The notes under the pieces: model-generated | What the model was told of the DNA's origin: nothing | Seen by the model: only the letters and a program-made list of their open reading frames with translations | The model's database searches: none | Shown: positions 5,523 through 13,554 of the stretch, one piece after another | Layout: each line of letters starts with the position of its first letter | Position numbering within the stretch: position 1 is the first letter of the stretch | Made by a program: the position numbers and the translations under genes | From: an uncultured Coriobacteriales bacterium | Lineage (GTDB): Bacteria; Actinomycetota; Coriobacteriia; Coriobacteriales; Atopobiaceae | Direction of reading: 5' to 3' | Assembly (NCBI GenBank): GCA_947305035.1 | Contig: CAMZCV010000006.1 | Location: 1 to 14,228, forward strand | Length of the DNA stretch: 14,228 nucleotides

Positions 5523-6482
5523 TTAGTCGCTCGATAGGGTCTTCTGCGGGCGATTCACCACGATGATTCCCGCGCAAACCAAAGCGAGGGCCGCCACGGC
5601 GATCAGCGGGTTGGCGTTGCGTCCTTCGCCCAGCAAGATGGCAGAGAGCACGACGCCGAAGACGGGGTTCATGAAACCGAACACGCTAACACGGCTCACT
5701 GCGTTGACCGCGAGAAGCCTTGCCCACATGGAATAGGCCATCGCCGAGATAAATGCCATATAGAGGAGCAGACCGATAGCAGGAGCGGCAACAGGAGGAT
5801 TCAGGCGGCCGCCCATCAAGAGGCCTGAGCAGACAAGCACGATGCCTCCTGCGAGGAACTGCCAGCCCGAAAGCAAAACCCCGTCATGGTCGTGGGAGAA
5901 GATTCCGATCAGGCAGGTGGAGATACCGGCCCCGATGCATGAGATGAGGACGAACCCCTCGCCTTGGAATGAGAATGAAAGGCCGCTCGAGGCGCTGGCA
6001 CCACCCAGGTTGATGAGTACCACGCCCGCGAAACCTATGATGCAACCAAGAATCTTCCTGCTGGTCAGACGCTCGGTTCTGAAGGCAAGGGCGGCGAGGA
6101 GGATGGCTATGAAGTTGGAGCTCGATTCGATGATCGAGCTTGTCATGCCGGAGGCCCGTGCAAGGCCCATATAGAAGAACACGTATTGACCGACGGTTTG
6201 GAATGCTGCAAGCGTGAGGATGGGCCTGATATCGCTTAAGCGGGGGAGCAGGGCATTCTTTCTCGCGATGCTGGTCCCGATGATGACCATGAGCCCTGCA
6301 ATCGTGAAACGCGTACCCGCGAGCAGAAGCTGGGAAGCCACATCGGACGAGGCGACCGCGAACAGCTCGTAGCAGATCTTGATGCAGGGGAATGCAGAGC
6401 CCCAGAGCGCACAGCTCACCATGCAGCCCAGGATGAGCCCGGGCATGGTGGCGAGGAAGGGGGTGTGCTCCTGCTTCTCCAA
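5523..6482 (-). CDS. EamA/DMT-family transporter
   Basis: The 319-residue hydrophobic protein has about ten membrane segments in two tandem EamA repeats, the layout of drug/metabolite transporters that export amino acids or other metabolites. The first repeat starts with LWGSAFPCIK (26-35) and ends with a block that includes IESSSNFIAILLAALAFRTE (118-137) and GFAGVVLINLGG (150-161). The second repeat ends in MNPVFGVVLSAILLGEG (271-287). The substrate cannot be told from sequence. The most upstream start is TTG, nine bases after the rlmN stop and in the same frame as rlmN, with GAGG about 12 bases before it. ATG at codon 13 is the alternative start. It is probably co-transcribed with rlmN, although the functions are unrelated. 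Confidence 0.9.
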   Translation of the reverse strand: MEKQEHTPFLATMPGLILGCMVSCALWGSAFPCIKICYELFAVASSDVASQLLLAGTRFTIAGLMVIIGTSIARKNALLPRLSDIRPILTLAAFQTVGQYVFFYMGLARASGMTSSIIESSSNFIAILLAALAFRTERLTSRKILGCIIGFAGVVLINLGGASASSGLSFSFQGEGFVLISCIGAGISTCLIGIFSHDHDGVLLSGWQFLAGGIVLVCSGLLMGGRLNPPVAAPAIGLLLYMAFISAMAYSMWARLLAVNAVSRVSVFGFMNPVFGVVLSAILLGEGRNANPLIAVAALALVCAGIIVVNRPQKTLSSD

Positions 6483-6491
6483 GGCTACGCG

Positions 6492-7550
6492 CTACCTCAT
6501 GCGCTGGCGCAGCTGCCCGCATGCTGCGTCGATGTCGGCGCCGCGCGAGTTACGGATCGTGGCTTCCACGCCCACGCGGGAGAGACGGTCGATGAACTGC
6601 TGCGCCTTCTCGGGGGTGGACGGCTTGAACGGCGAGCCGGACACCTCGTTCAGCTGGATGATGTTGACATGGCAGAGCGTGCCGCGGCAGAAGTCGCAGA
6701 GCGAGTCGATCTCCTCCTCGGTGTCGTTGACTCCGCCGATGAGCGCAAACTCGTAGGAGGGACGACGGCCGGTCTTGTCAACGTACTCGCCAAGGGCGGC
6801 ATAGAGGTGCACGAGCGAGTAGCGCTTCACGCCGGGCATGAGGGCGTTGCGCGTCTTCTGCACGGTGGAGTGGAGCGATACGGCGAGCGTGAACTGCTCG
6901 GGTTCGTTTGCGAACTTGAGGATCTGGGGAATGAGGCCGCACGTGGAGACCGTGAGGTGACGTGCGCCGATCCCCAGCGCGTCGGGATCGTTGAGCTTGC
7001 GGAGCGCCTTGAGCGTCTCATCGTAGTTTGCGAACGGCTCGCCCTGGCCCATGAACACCACGCTCGTCACGCGAGCATTGAAGTCGTTGCGGACATGCAT
7101 GACCTGCTCGTAAATCTCGCCGGCGGTAAGAGAGCGAGTAAGTCCGTACCTGCCAGTGGCACAAAAAGCGCAACCCATTGCGCATCCAGCCTGGGTGGAA
7201 ACGCACACGGCGAGCTTGCCGGGTGACGGCATGCCCACGCATTCGACGGACGCGCCGTCGCCAAAGCCGAGCAGGTATTTGCGGCTGCCATCCTCCGAGA
7301 CCTGGCGTGCGAGTTCGGATGCGCCGAGCGGAGCCACGCGCGCCGCGAGGGCCTCGCGCAGCGGCTTGGGCAGGTTGGTCATCTCATCGGGAGAGGACAC
7401 GCCCTTGTTCCACACCCAATCCTCGATCTGCTTGGCACGGAACGCCGGCTGACCGAGCTCTGCCATGAGGGCAAGCAGGTCGCCGTGCGTGCAGGCATGA
7501 AGGTCGAGCGCGGTGGGGGAGGGGGAGTCGTGAAGGTTCTCTTCTGCCAT
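6492..7550 (-). CDS. rlmN: Dual-specificity 23S rRNA/tRNA adenine-C2 methyltransferase RlmN
   Basis: The 352-residue radical-SAM enzyme methylates C2 of A2503 in 23S rRNA, and in E. coli also A37 of some tRNAs, which supports translational accuracy. The [4Fe-4S]/SAM motif CAMGCAFC gives C123, C127 and C130. The two catalytic cysteines correspond to C116 (VCVSTQAG) and C344 (RGADIDAACGQL), the latter carrying the transferred methyl group. Other blocks are FMGQGEPFANYD (166-177), VSLHS (224-228) and NEVSGSPFKPS (301-311). It is RlmN rather than Cfr by its AACGQL ending. The ATG is clear, but the upstream ribosome-binding site is weak. It is divergent from ddl across 106 bases in which I see no clear promoter. 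Confidence 0.95.
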   Translation of the reverse strand: MAEENLHDSPSPTALDLHACTHGDLLALMAELGQPAFRAKQIEDWVWNKGVSSPDEMTNLPKPLREALAARVAPLGASELARQVSEDGSRKYLLGFGDGASVECVGMPSPGKLAVCVSTQAGCAMGCAFCATGRYGLTRSLTAGEIYEQVMHVRNDFNARVTSVVFMGQGEPFANYDETLKALRKLNDPDALGIGARHLTVSTCGLIPQILKFANEPEQFTLAVSLHSTVQKTRNALMPGVKRYSLVHLYAALGEYVDKTGRRPSYEFALIGGVNDTEEEIDSLCDFCRGTLCHVNIIQLNEVSGSPFKPSTPEKAQQFIDRLSRVGVEATIRNSRGADIDAACGQLRQRMR

Positions 7551-7656
7551 GGTTCTTTTCTCGTCCTCGTAGGGTCATCGTCCAGCGGGTGCGTTATCCT
7601 AATCTAGCAAACCAGTGCATCCAGTGTAACAGGCAGAACGTGGCTAAGGGGCGGAT

Positions 7657-8610
7657 ATGACGAGGGACGAGCTGCACAAACTCAACGTGGTCGTGCTTTC
7701 GGGCGGTTGGTCCGACGAACGCGAGATCTCGATGGATTCCGGCCGTGCCTGCAGGCAGGCGCTCCTCGAGGCCGGATTCGAGCATGTCACGCTGCTTGAC
7801 GTCGCAGATGAGGGATTTGTCAAGGCGATCTCCGAGGGCGGTTACGACGTGGCGTTCGTCGCCATGCACGGCCGCTACGGCGAGGACGGCTGCATCCAGG
7901 GCTTCCTCGACATCCTCCACATCCCCTATACCTTCTCGGGCGTGCTCGGCTCCTCCGCCGGCACCGAGAAGGACGTCTCCAAGCTGCTCTACCAGATGGC
8001 GAACATCCCCTGCCCGCGCGGTACGACGCTTGCTCCGGGCAAAGTACCCACCGAGGAGGAGAGCGAGTTTTTGGTCGGCCAGTTCGGCCTCCCGCTCTTC
8101 GTGAAGCCCGCGGCAAACGGCTCGAGCTACGGCATCACCCGTGTGACCGAGGCGAGCCAGATCCCCGATGCAGTGCGCCTTGCCGGCGAGACGGGCGGTC
8201 CCGTGCTCGTCGAGAAGCGCATCGCCGGCATGGAGATCACCGTTCCCGTGATCGGCAACGATGATCCAGTGGCACTTCCCATCGTCGAGATCGTCACAGG
8301 CGCTGCCTTCTACGATCTCAAGGTGAAGTACGAGCCGTCCGCCCTGCATCACGTCATTCCCGCACGCCTGCCCGAGAAGGTAGCGAAGCTTGCACAGGAC
8401 CGTGCGGTCGCCGCGCACAAGGCGCTCCGCTGCCGCGGTTGCTCGCGCAGCGACTTCATCGTCACCGACGAGGGCGAGCCCATCATCCTCGAGACCAACA
8501 CCATCCCGGGCATGACCGCCACGAGCCTCCTGCCCGACTCCGCGCGCCACGCAGGAATCGAGTTCCCCGAGCTCTGCACCCGTTTCATCGAGATGGCCCT
8601 CGAGGGCTAG
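7657..8610 (+). CDS. ddl: D-alanine--D-alanine ligase
   Basis: The 317-residue ATP-grasp ligase makes the D-Ala-D-Ala dipeptide that ends the peptidoglycan stem. Visible blocks are GGWSDEREIS (16-25), HGRYGEDG (71-78), FSGVLGSSAGTEKD (93-106), FVKPAANGSS (148-157), GMEITVPVIG (191-200), the omega-loop tyrosine Y225 (KVKYEP), IPARLP and ILETNTIPGMTATSLLP (277-293), with metal ligands D267, E279 and N281. The tyrosine in the loop fits a D-Ala rather than D-Lac enzyme. Small oddities are ETN in place of the common EVN/EAN and SRSDF in place of xRVDF; neither removes a catalytic residue. AAGGGGCGG (7646-7654) precedes the ATG. The next gene starts six bases after its stop. Confidence 0.94.
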   Translation: MTRDELHKLNVVVLSGGWSDEREISMDSGRACRQALLEAGFEHVTLLDVADEGFVKAISEGGYDVAFVAMHGRYGEDGCIQGFLDILHIPYTFSGVLGSSAGTEKDVSKLLYQMANIPCPRGTTLAPGKVPTEEESEFLVGQFGLPLFVKPAANGSSYGITRVTEASQIPDAVRLAGETGGPVLVEKRIAGMEITVPVIGNDDPVALPIVEIVTGAAFYDLKVKYEPSALHHVIPARLPEKVAKLAQDRAVAAHKALRCRGCSRSDFIVTDEGEPIILETNTIPGMTATSLLPDSARHAGIEFPELCTRFIEMALEG

Positions 8611-8616
8611 CCCCTG

Positions 8617-11452
8617 ATGGCAGATTCGAAACCAGAGGTGACGACGGCTCGAACGCTCGATGAGCTGCTGCTTCCCGGTACGCCGCCCTCGGTGCGAGCC
8701 TCCTATGCGACGCTCGCCGAGCGCGCAGCCACGGCATCGTTCAGCGCGCTCGAAGACGTGGTGGTGCTCGACACCGAGACCACGGGCCTTTCATACAAGG
8801 AGTGCGAGCTCATAGAGATCTGCGCCGCCCGCCTGTCGCAATCGGGCGAAGGCGGCCGCTTCCACACCTTCGTCAACCCGGGGCGTCCCATCCCGCCCGA
8901 GATCAAAGCCCTGACGGGTATCGGCGATCTCGATGTGGCGGGTGCTCCATCTCCTGAGGAGGCTGTGGCCGCGCTCGCGGATTTCGTGGGCGGGCTGCCC
9001 ATCATCGCGCATAACGCATCGTTCGACCGCACCTTCATCGAGAGCGTTCCCGGAGGGGGAGCGGTGTCGGACATCTGGATCGATACGCTCGCGCTCTCTC
9101 GCATCGCGCTGCCCCGTCTCACCACGCACCGCCTTGCAGATCTGGCGTCGCTCTTCGGCTGCGACTCGGTCACGCATCGGGCAGGCGACGACGTTGATGC
9201 TCTTTCCGGCATCTGGCGCATCCTGCTCACGGCGCTGTCCGATTTCCCGCAGCCGTTCCTCGCCAAGCTGGCGTCGCTGCATGAGGAGGTCGACTGGCCG
9301 TACCGCCCCATCTTCTCCCTGCTCTCGGGCGTGGCAGACCCCCGCGATTTCTCGCTCAAAGTGTGCCGCCAGCAGCTTATCGAGACGCTCGACCTCACGC
9401 CCCGCGTGGATGCCTCCGAGCATGTTTTCGAACTCGAAATTCCCTCGCGTGACGAGGTGGACGGGGAGTTCCTCCCCCAAGGTGCCGTGGGCCGCATGTA
9501 CGAGGCATACGAACGCAGGCCCGAGCAGCTCGCCATGGCGCGCGAGGTGCTCGACGCCATCGCAACGTCCACGCACCGCTCGCTCGAGGCGGGCACGGGC
9601 GTGGGCAAATCCATCGCCTACCTGCTGCCCGAGGTGCTGTTCGCCAAGCGCAACAACATTACCGTGGGCATTGCCACCAAGACCAACGCCCTCACCGACC
9701 AGCTTGTCTCGCACGAGCTTCCCGCGCTCGACCGTGTGCTTCCCGGCGGTGTGACGTTCTTCAGCCTCAAGGGCTACGACCACTACCCGTGCCTTGCGCG
9801 CGTGGAGCGCGCCTGCTCGGAGGACCTGCCGCTTGCGCTCGTGCCGAGCGACGGCCGCAGCGACAACGCCATCGCCGTGGACATGCTCAACGCGCTGGCG
9901 GTCACACTGGCGTTCTCGTGCCAGTCGCCCGAGGGTGACCTCGACGCGCTCGGCATCCGTTGGCGCTACGTGCCGCGCGCCCTGCTCACCTGCACGCCGC
10001 ACGAGTGCCAGAAGAACCGCTGCCCCTTCTATCCCCACGCCTGCTTCGTGCATGGCGCGCGCCGCCGCGCATCATCGGGCGATGTGGTGGTGACCAACCA
10101 CTCGCTGCTCCTGCGCAATGTCGAGGCCGACGGGCGCATCCTGCCCCCCATCCGCCACTGGGTGGTCGACGAGGCGCACGGCTTCGAGGCCGAGGCGCGG
10201 CGCCAATGGGCGTGCGAGGTCTCCGGGCAGGACTCGCGTGCGGCGTTCGAGCTGTTGGGAGGCCTATCCACCGGAGCCATCCATACGGCTATCGTGCACG
10301 TCAGCAAGCAGGAGGCGGCCAATCCCGTCATGCGCCTGCTCTCACAGGCGGCGGCATCCGTCTCGCGGGCGTCCGTTGCGATGGGTGATTTCTTCATCGT
10401 GCTCCACGATTTGGTGAACGTCGCCCGCGACCAGGGCGATTACGACACCGTCACCCTGTGGATCGATGACGGCGTTCGCCAGACCCCCGAGTGGGCTGCC
10501 ATCCTCGAGGCGGGGGAGAAGGGCATCGAGAGGCTCGATGAGGCCGCGCGCACGCTCGGCGAGGCGGTCCAGATGCTCGCCGACTACGACCAGCAGGAGG
10601 CCTCCAACCTCGCAGACGCTGCGGCGTTCCTCTCGCAGATGCATGCCAACCTGCGCCTCATCTGCCTGGGCGAGGACGACTCATACGTGTACTCCGCGCA
10701 GCTCTCGCGTTCGAAGCGGCGCATAGGGCAGGAGGGCATCGTCGCCGAGAAGATCGACGTGGGCGACGATCTGGCGTCAAAGTGGCTCCAGGAGATGCAG
10801 AGCGTCATCTTCACCTCCGCAACCATGGCCATCGGCGAGAGCTTCGACCACTTCGAGCACGCCGTGGGTCTCGACAGGCTCGAGCGCGGCTCGCATCGTT
10901 CCCGTCAGCTCGATTCGAGCTTCGATTTCAACGAGGCCATGGCGGTCATCGTGCTCCGCGACCTGCCCGCCCCGGGTTCGCCCGGATATGCCGAGCGCCT
11001 TGCCGATGCACTCTTCGACCTGCACGTGGCCATGGGCGGGTCGGTACCTCCGCGAGCGCTTCATGGCGGAGAAGGAGCTCTCGCTCTTCGCGCTCAAGGC
11101 GTTCTGGGAGGGGTTCGATGCGGCTGGCGAGACGCTGCGCTGCGTGGTGATTCCGCGCCTGCCGTTCTCGAGCCCAACCGATCCGCTCGCATGCGAGCGC
11201 GGGCTGCGCGACCGCAACGCGTGGCGCAACTACGCGCTTCCCGAGGCGGTCCTCGAGGTTAAGCAGGCGGCTGGGCGCCTCATCCGCACCGCCACCGACG
11301 CCGGTGTGCTCGTGATGGCCGATTCGCGCCTGGTCACCAAGGGATACGGGCGCGTCTTCCTCAATTCGCTGCCGTCGCAGAACATCAGCGTGCTGGAGAC
11401 GCCCACGATCAAGCGCTACATCGAGATGTGGCGCCGCTCGCATCGCAGGTAA
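8617..11452 (+). pseudogene. dinG: DnaQ-exonuclease/DinG-type helicase, broken by deletion and frameshift
   Basis: The first reading frame (8617-11262) encodes an N-terminal DEDDh exonuclease: DTETTG (52-57), AHNASFDRTFI (131-141) and HRAGDD (187-192). It is followed by an XPD/DinG-type superfamily-2 helicase. RRPEQ (300-304), Walker A EAGTGVGKS (324-332), iron-sulphur cysteines around C392, C459, C464, C469 and C476, VVDEAH (516-521) and TSATM (733-737) are all present. After residue about 808 (...HVAMGG) homology stops in this frame and resumes in the +2 frame at 11042 with RYLRERFMAEKELSLFALKA, then FWEGFDAAGE and QAAGRLIR. The frame switch is joined to the absence of the block expected between these parts (the LFTS-like strand and its following helix), so an internal deletion of 3n+2 bases fits best. 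Frame 1 then runs 454 coding-junk bases to 11262 without homology. Confidence 0.85.
11042..11452 (+). pseudogene. Displaced C-terminal part of the DinG helicase
   Basis: This stretch, read one frame away from the upstream part, holds the last helicase motifs: SFWEGVD-like AFWEGFDAAGE, RCVVIPRLPFSSPTDPL, ALPEAVLEVKQAAGRLIRTA (motif VI with the arginine finger) and DSRLVTKGYGRVFLNSLPS, then TAA at 11450-11452. It has no clear ribosome-binding site and begins mid-domain, so it is unlikely to be made as a separate protein. An open frame from ATG 10988 exists, but its first 18 codons read the upstream part out of frame. It ends 19 bases before the convergent regulator gene; I see no terminator hairpin in that gap. 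Confidence 0.8.
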
Positions 11453-11471
11453 GCCGTTAGATTGAGTCCTG

Positions 11472-12395
11472 TTACTGCTCGTTAAGGGCGGAGAGCTGCT
11501 GCGCGGCGTAGTCGCGCACGGCCTGTGCCAGCTCGGGGTCGGCAATCTTCACCGACGACCCGCATGCTGCGAGCCTGCGCACGAGCCAAAGACCGCCGTA
11601 GTAGGGGATGCTTGCGCGGACGGGCACGTCGCCAGGGTTGCCGAGCAGGCGGAGGCGCGGCCATTCGAGCAGGTCGAGCATCTTGGTCGACGAGAACTCA
11701 AGCTCGACCTCGCGCTCAGGCTCCTCCTCGAGCGTGAGGCCTCCGACCTCGAGATCCTCCTCGATGTCCTCCATGCGGTCGAGGCGGAAGCTCCTGTGGG
11801 CCCCCTCTTCCGCATCTGCAGCCTCGAGGTACCAGAAGCCGCCGTTCTCGGAGAGGGTGAACGGTTGCACGCGGCGCAACCGCGGAGCGTCATCGGAGCT
11901 TCCCTGGTAGAGAAAGCGCAGGCCGGTTCCATAGAAGAGCGCCTGGGAGCACTTCATGACGCGGTCGAGCACATCGGCGTTCGACCACTGGTGCGTCACG
12001 CGCTCGTAGTCCTTCTCGGAGACGGCGGGAGATGCGAGCGCGTTGAGGACGGATTGGCGCAGCGGGTCGTCGTCGAACGATCCCAGCCGCTTGAACGCGC
12101 TGTCGACGGCGAGCGTCTCGCTGGGGGTGAGCCTCAGCACCTTGCCATGGCTGCCCATCGTCTTGGGTATCTCAACGCCCTCCGTGCCATCGAGCTCTGC
12201 GACCGAGAAGCTCGGGCTGATCGCGCCGAGGTTCACAAGGCCGTCGATGATCGAGCGCGCCTCTTCCTCGGAGATGCCGAGGCGGGCGATGATGGAGGAG
12301 AGCACGATGGCGTCGCCGCTGTTCGCAAGCGCGCAGATGAGCGTGATGAGCAGGCGGGTCTGCTCGGTGGAGAGGGGACGGCCGACCTTAGGCAT
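11472..12395 (-). CDS. WYL-domain transcriptional regulator, PafC-like
   Basis: The 307-residue protein is the second of a tandem WYL pair. Residues 10-60 look like a degenerate winged helix-turn-helix (ALANSGDAIVLSSIIARLG, then SEEEARSIIDGLVNLGAI). The WYL domain spans about 145-215, with the name-giving FWYLEA at 187-192 and RSFRLDRMEDI at 201-211, and a C-terminal WCX-type region follows. In mycobacteria the PafB/PafC heterodimer activates the LexA-independent DNA-damage response; the same pairing and overlap suggest a homologous role, but this is inference. I chose ATG 12395 because it sits behind GAGGAGGT (12401-12408) and overlaps the previous stop by eight bases. A longer frame to 12629 lies inside the upstream gene. 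It is convergent with the broken dinG. Confidence 0.85.
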   Translation of the reverse strand: MPKVGRPLSTEQTRLLITLICALANSGDAIVLSSIIARLGISEEEARSIIDGLVNLGAISPSFSVAELDGTEGVEIPKTMGSHGKVLRLTPSETLAVDSAFKRLGSFDDDPLRQSVLNALASPAVSEKDYERVTHQWSNADVLDRVMKCSQALFYGTGLRFLYQGSSDDAPRLRRVQPFTLSENGGFWYLEAADAEEGAHRSFRLDRMEDIEEDLEVGGLTLEEEPEREVELEFSSTKMLDLLEWPRLRLLGNPGDVPVRASIPYYGGLWLVRRLAACGSSVKIADPELAQAVRDYAAQQLSALNEQ

Positions 12396-13410
12396 CGAGC
12401 ACCTCCTCGAGACGCGCACGCCAGGCTGAGACGAGCCCCTCGGGAGCGAGGGGACGGATGCCGTTTGCAATGGCCCATGCCGCAGCATCGTCAATGCAGG
12501 CAGCCTCCACCTCCCAATTGCTGCCACCCGAGGCGGGGGAGAGGGAGCCTTTGCCGAAGATGGTGGGGGAGAGGGCCGCCCCAAGTTCCTCGGGGATGAA
12601 GAACGTGCAGGCAACGGCCTCGTCGCCAATTTGGAAGGGGAGCTTCTTGAAGGCGCTCACGTCGAATCCGTCGGGCATCTCGTAGCAGATGCTGCCCACG
12701 CGCTTCGCAGATTCGATTCGGTCGATGCGGTAGGTGTGAGCTGCGCCGGCATCGACGTTTCCGTCGTTGTCGACGGGGGCGCATACCACATACAGCTTGG
12801 AGCGCAGGTCGAAGAAGGCGAGCGGAGCGACGCGGCGATGGCGCGACGAGCCGTCGCGGGAGGTGTATGCGATGTCGAGCGCCGTCCGCGTGTTGAGCGC
12901 CTCGCGCACGGTGACGAGCACCTCGGGGTCGCGCACGCTGCTGGCCGTGAGGGCATCGACTGCCGCTGCATCGAACAGCCGGTCGATCTTTGCGAGCGCC
13001 AAACGCAGCTCGTCCCGCTCGGGAAAGCCCGGGTCGTTGAGCAGGGGGAGCAGTGCGATATCGAGAAACACTGCGTCAACCTCAGAAAGAGCAACACCTT
13101 GCGTAAATGAGAGGTCTCGGTTGACCGTCCAGAGGCGGTGGCCTTCGTCGGTTTTCCCCGCCGTCTCGATGATGAGCCCCGTTGCCTTGAGCGCGTCGAT
13201 GTCGCGCTTGAGCGACTTGCGCGCGCTGTCGAGGGAGAGCTCCTTCTTGCCGAGCTCGAGGTTTGTGGGGTTGTTGTAGACCTGGTCGACGATCTGCGGC
13301 GTGGAGAGGGGGCCGGTTGCCTGCAGGAAGAGCGTCGCAAGATGGGCGCGGCGGAACTCGGGCCGCTCGCTGGCGGTCCGGCTGCTCGTCTCGCTGCTTC
13401 GCTCGTCCAT
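12388..13410 (-). CDS. WYL-domain transcriptional regulator, PafB-like
   Basis: With ATG at 13408-13410 the protein has 340 residues. An N-terminal winged helix-turn-helix spans about 22-82 (ATLFLQATGPLSTPQIVDQV..., then SARKSLKRDIDALKATGLI). A WYL domain spans about 165-235, in which the WYL triplet has drifted to LYVV (206-209) while HTYRIDRIESA (225-235) is kept, and the C-terminal WCX-like part follows. WYL domains sense ligands, probably single-stranded nucleic acid in PafBC-type proteins. I prefer this ATG because GGGAG lies six bases upstream; an upstream TTG at 13449 adds 13 residues but has no ribosome-binding site. It overlaps its partner gene by eight bases, so the two are co-translated, and it is divergent from the M28 peptidase gene. 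Confidence 0.83.
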   Translation of the reverse strand: MDERSSETSSRTASERPEFRRAHLATLFLQATGPLSTPQIVDQVYNNPTNLELGKKELSLDSARKSLKRDIDALKATGLIIETAGKTDEGHRLWTVNRDLSFTQGVALSEVDAVFLDIALLPLLNDPGFPERDELRLALAKIDRLFDAAAVDALTASSVRDPEVLVTVREALNTRTALDIAYTSRDGSSRHRRVAPLAFFDLRSKLYVVCAPVDNDGNVDAGAAHTYRIDRIESAKRVGSICYEMPDGFDVSAFKKLPFQIGDEAVACTFFIPEELGAALSPTIFGKGSLSPASGGSNWEVEAACIDDAAAWAIANGIRPLAPEGLVSAWRARLEEVLDA

Positions 13411-13460
13411 TTGGGCTCCCACACGCGTATTCCGGTTCTTCTTGACCAACGATAGCGCAA

Positions 13461-13489
13461 TCTATGTGCGCATTCATCGAGAAGGTCAA
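13461..13489 (-). promoter_or_regulatory. Possible promoter of the WYL regulator pair
   Basis: On the minus strand TTGACC (13489-13484, five of six matches) is followed after 17 bases by CATAGA (13466-13461), with the better-shifted TAGATT two bases on. It overlaps the peptidase promoter on the other strand, so the two genes may compete for polymerase or share an operator. Confidence 0.35.
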
Positions 13490-13501
13490 AAGCGGTATAA
13501 T
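13473..13501 (+). promoter_or_regulatory. Promoter of the M28 peptidase gene
   Basis: A perfect TATAAT (13496-13501) lies 17 bases after the weak -35 box TTCATC (13473-13478). The poor -35 box suggests possible dependence on an activator, for example the divergent WYL pair (inference). Confidence 0.55.
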
Positions 13502-13503
13502 CC

Positions 13504-13520
13504 TAGAGATTATGTCTCTA
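13504..13520. repeat. Inverted repeat TAGAGA-TTATG-TCTCTA at the peptidase transcription start
   Basis: Perfect six-base arms at 13504-13509 and 13515-13520 flank a five-base centre. The repeat begins two bases after the -10 box, covering the expected transcription start. It could be an operator or a small leader hairpin. Confidence 0.45.
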
Positions 13521-13554
13521 AGACTGGATGGCTCTCTGAAGAAGGGTTTCTGTC

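Noticed and set aside
6465..7226. A 253-codon plus-strand frame opposite rlmN
   Set aside because: Antisense shadow of an enzyme with all catalytic cysteines in place.
7594..8550. A 318-codon minus-strand frame opposite ddl
   Set aside because: It is the antisense shadow of a clear ligase gene in GC-rich DNA; its protein shows no recognisable domain.
7657..8610. Vancomycin-resistance type D-Ala-D-Lac ligase
   Set aside because: The omega-loop KY tyrosine typical of D-Ala-D-Ala ligases is present, and no van genes are nearby.
8791..10053. A 420-codon minus-strand frame opposite dinG
   Set aside because: Antisense shadow: the plus strand shows intact exonuclease and helicase motifs over the whole stretch.
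11030..11050. Programmed ribosomal frameshift in dinG
   Set aside because: No slippery heptamer is visible, and a block of the protein is missing as well as the frame changing, which recoding would not explain.
12396..12629. N-terminal extension of the second WYL regulator
   Set aside because: The extension lies entirely within the upstream regulator gene; the ATG at 12395 has a strong ribosome-binding site and fits the family start.
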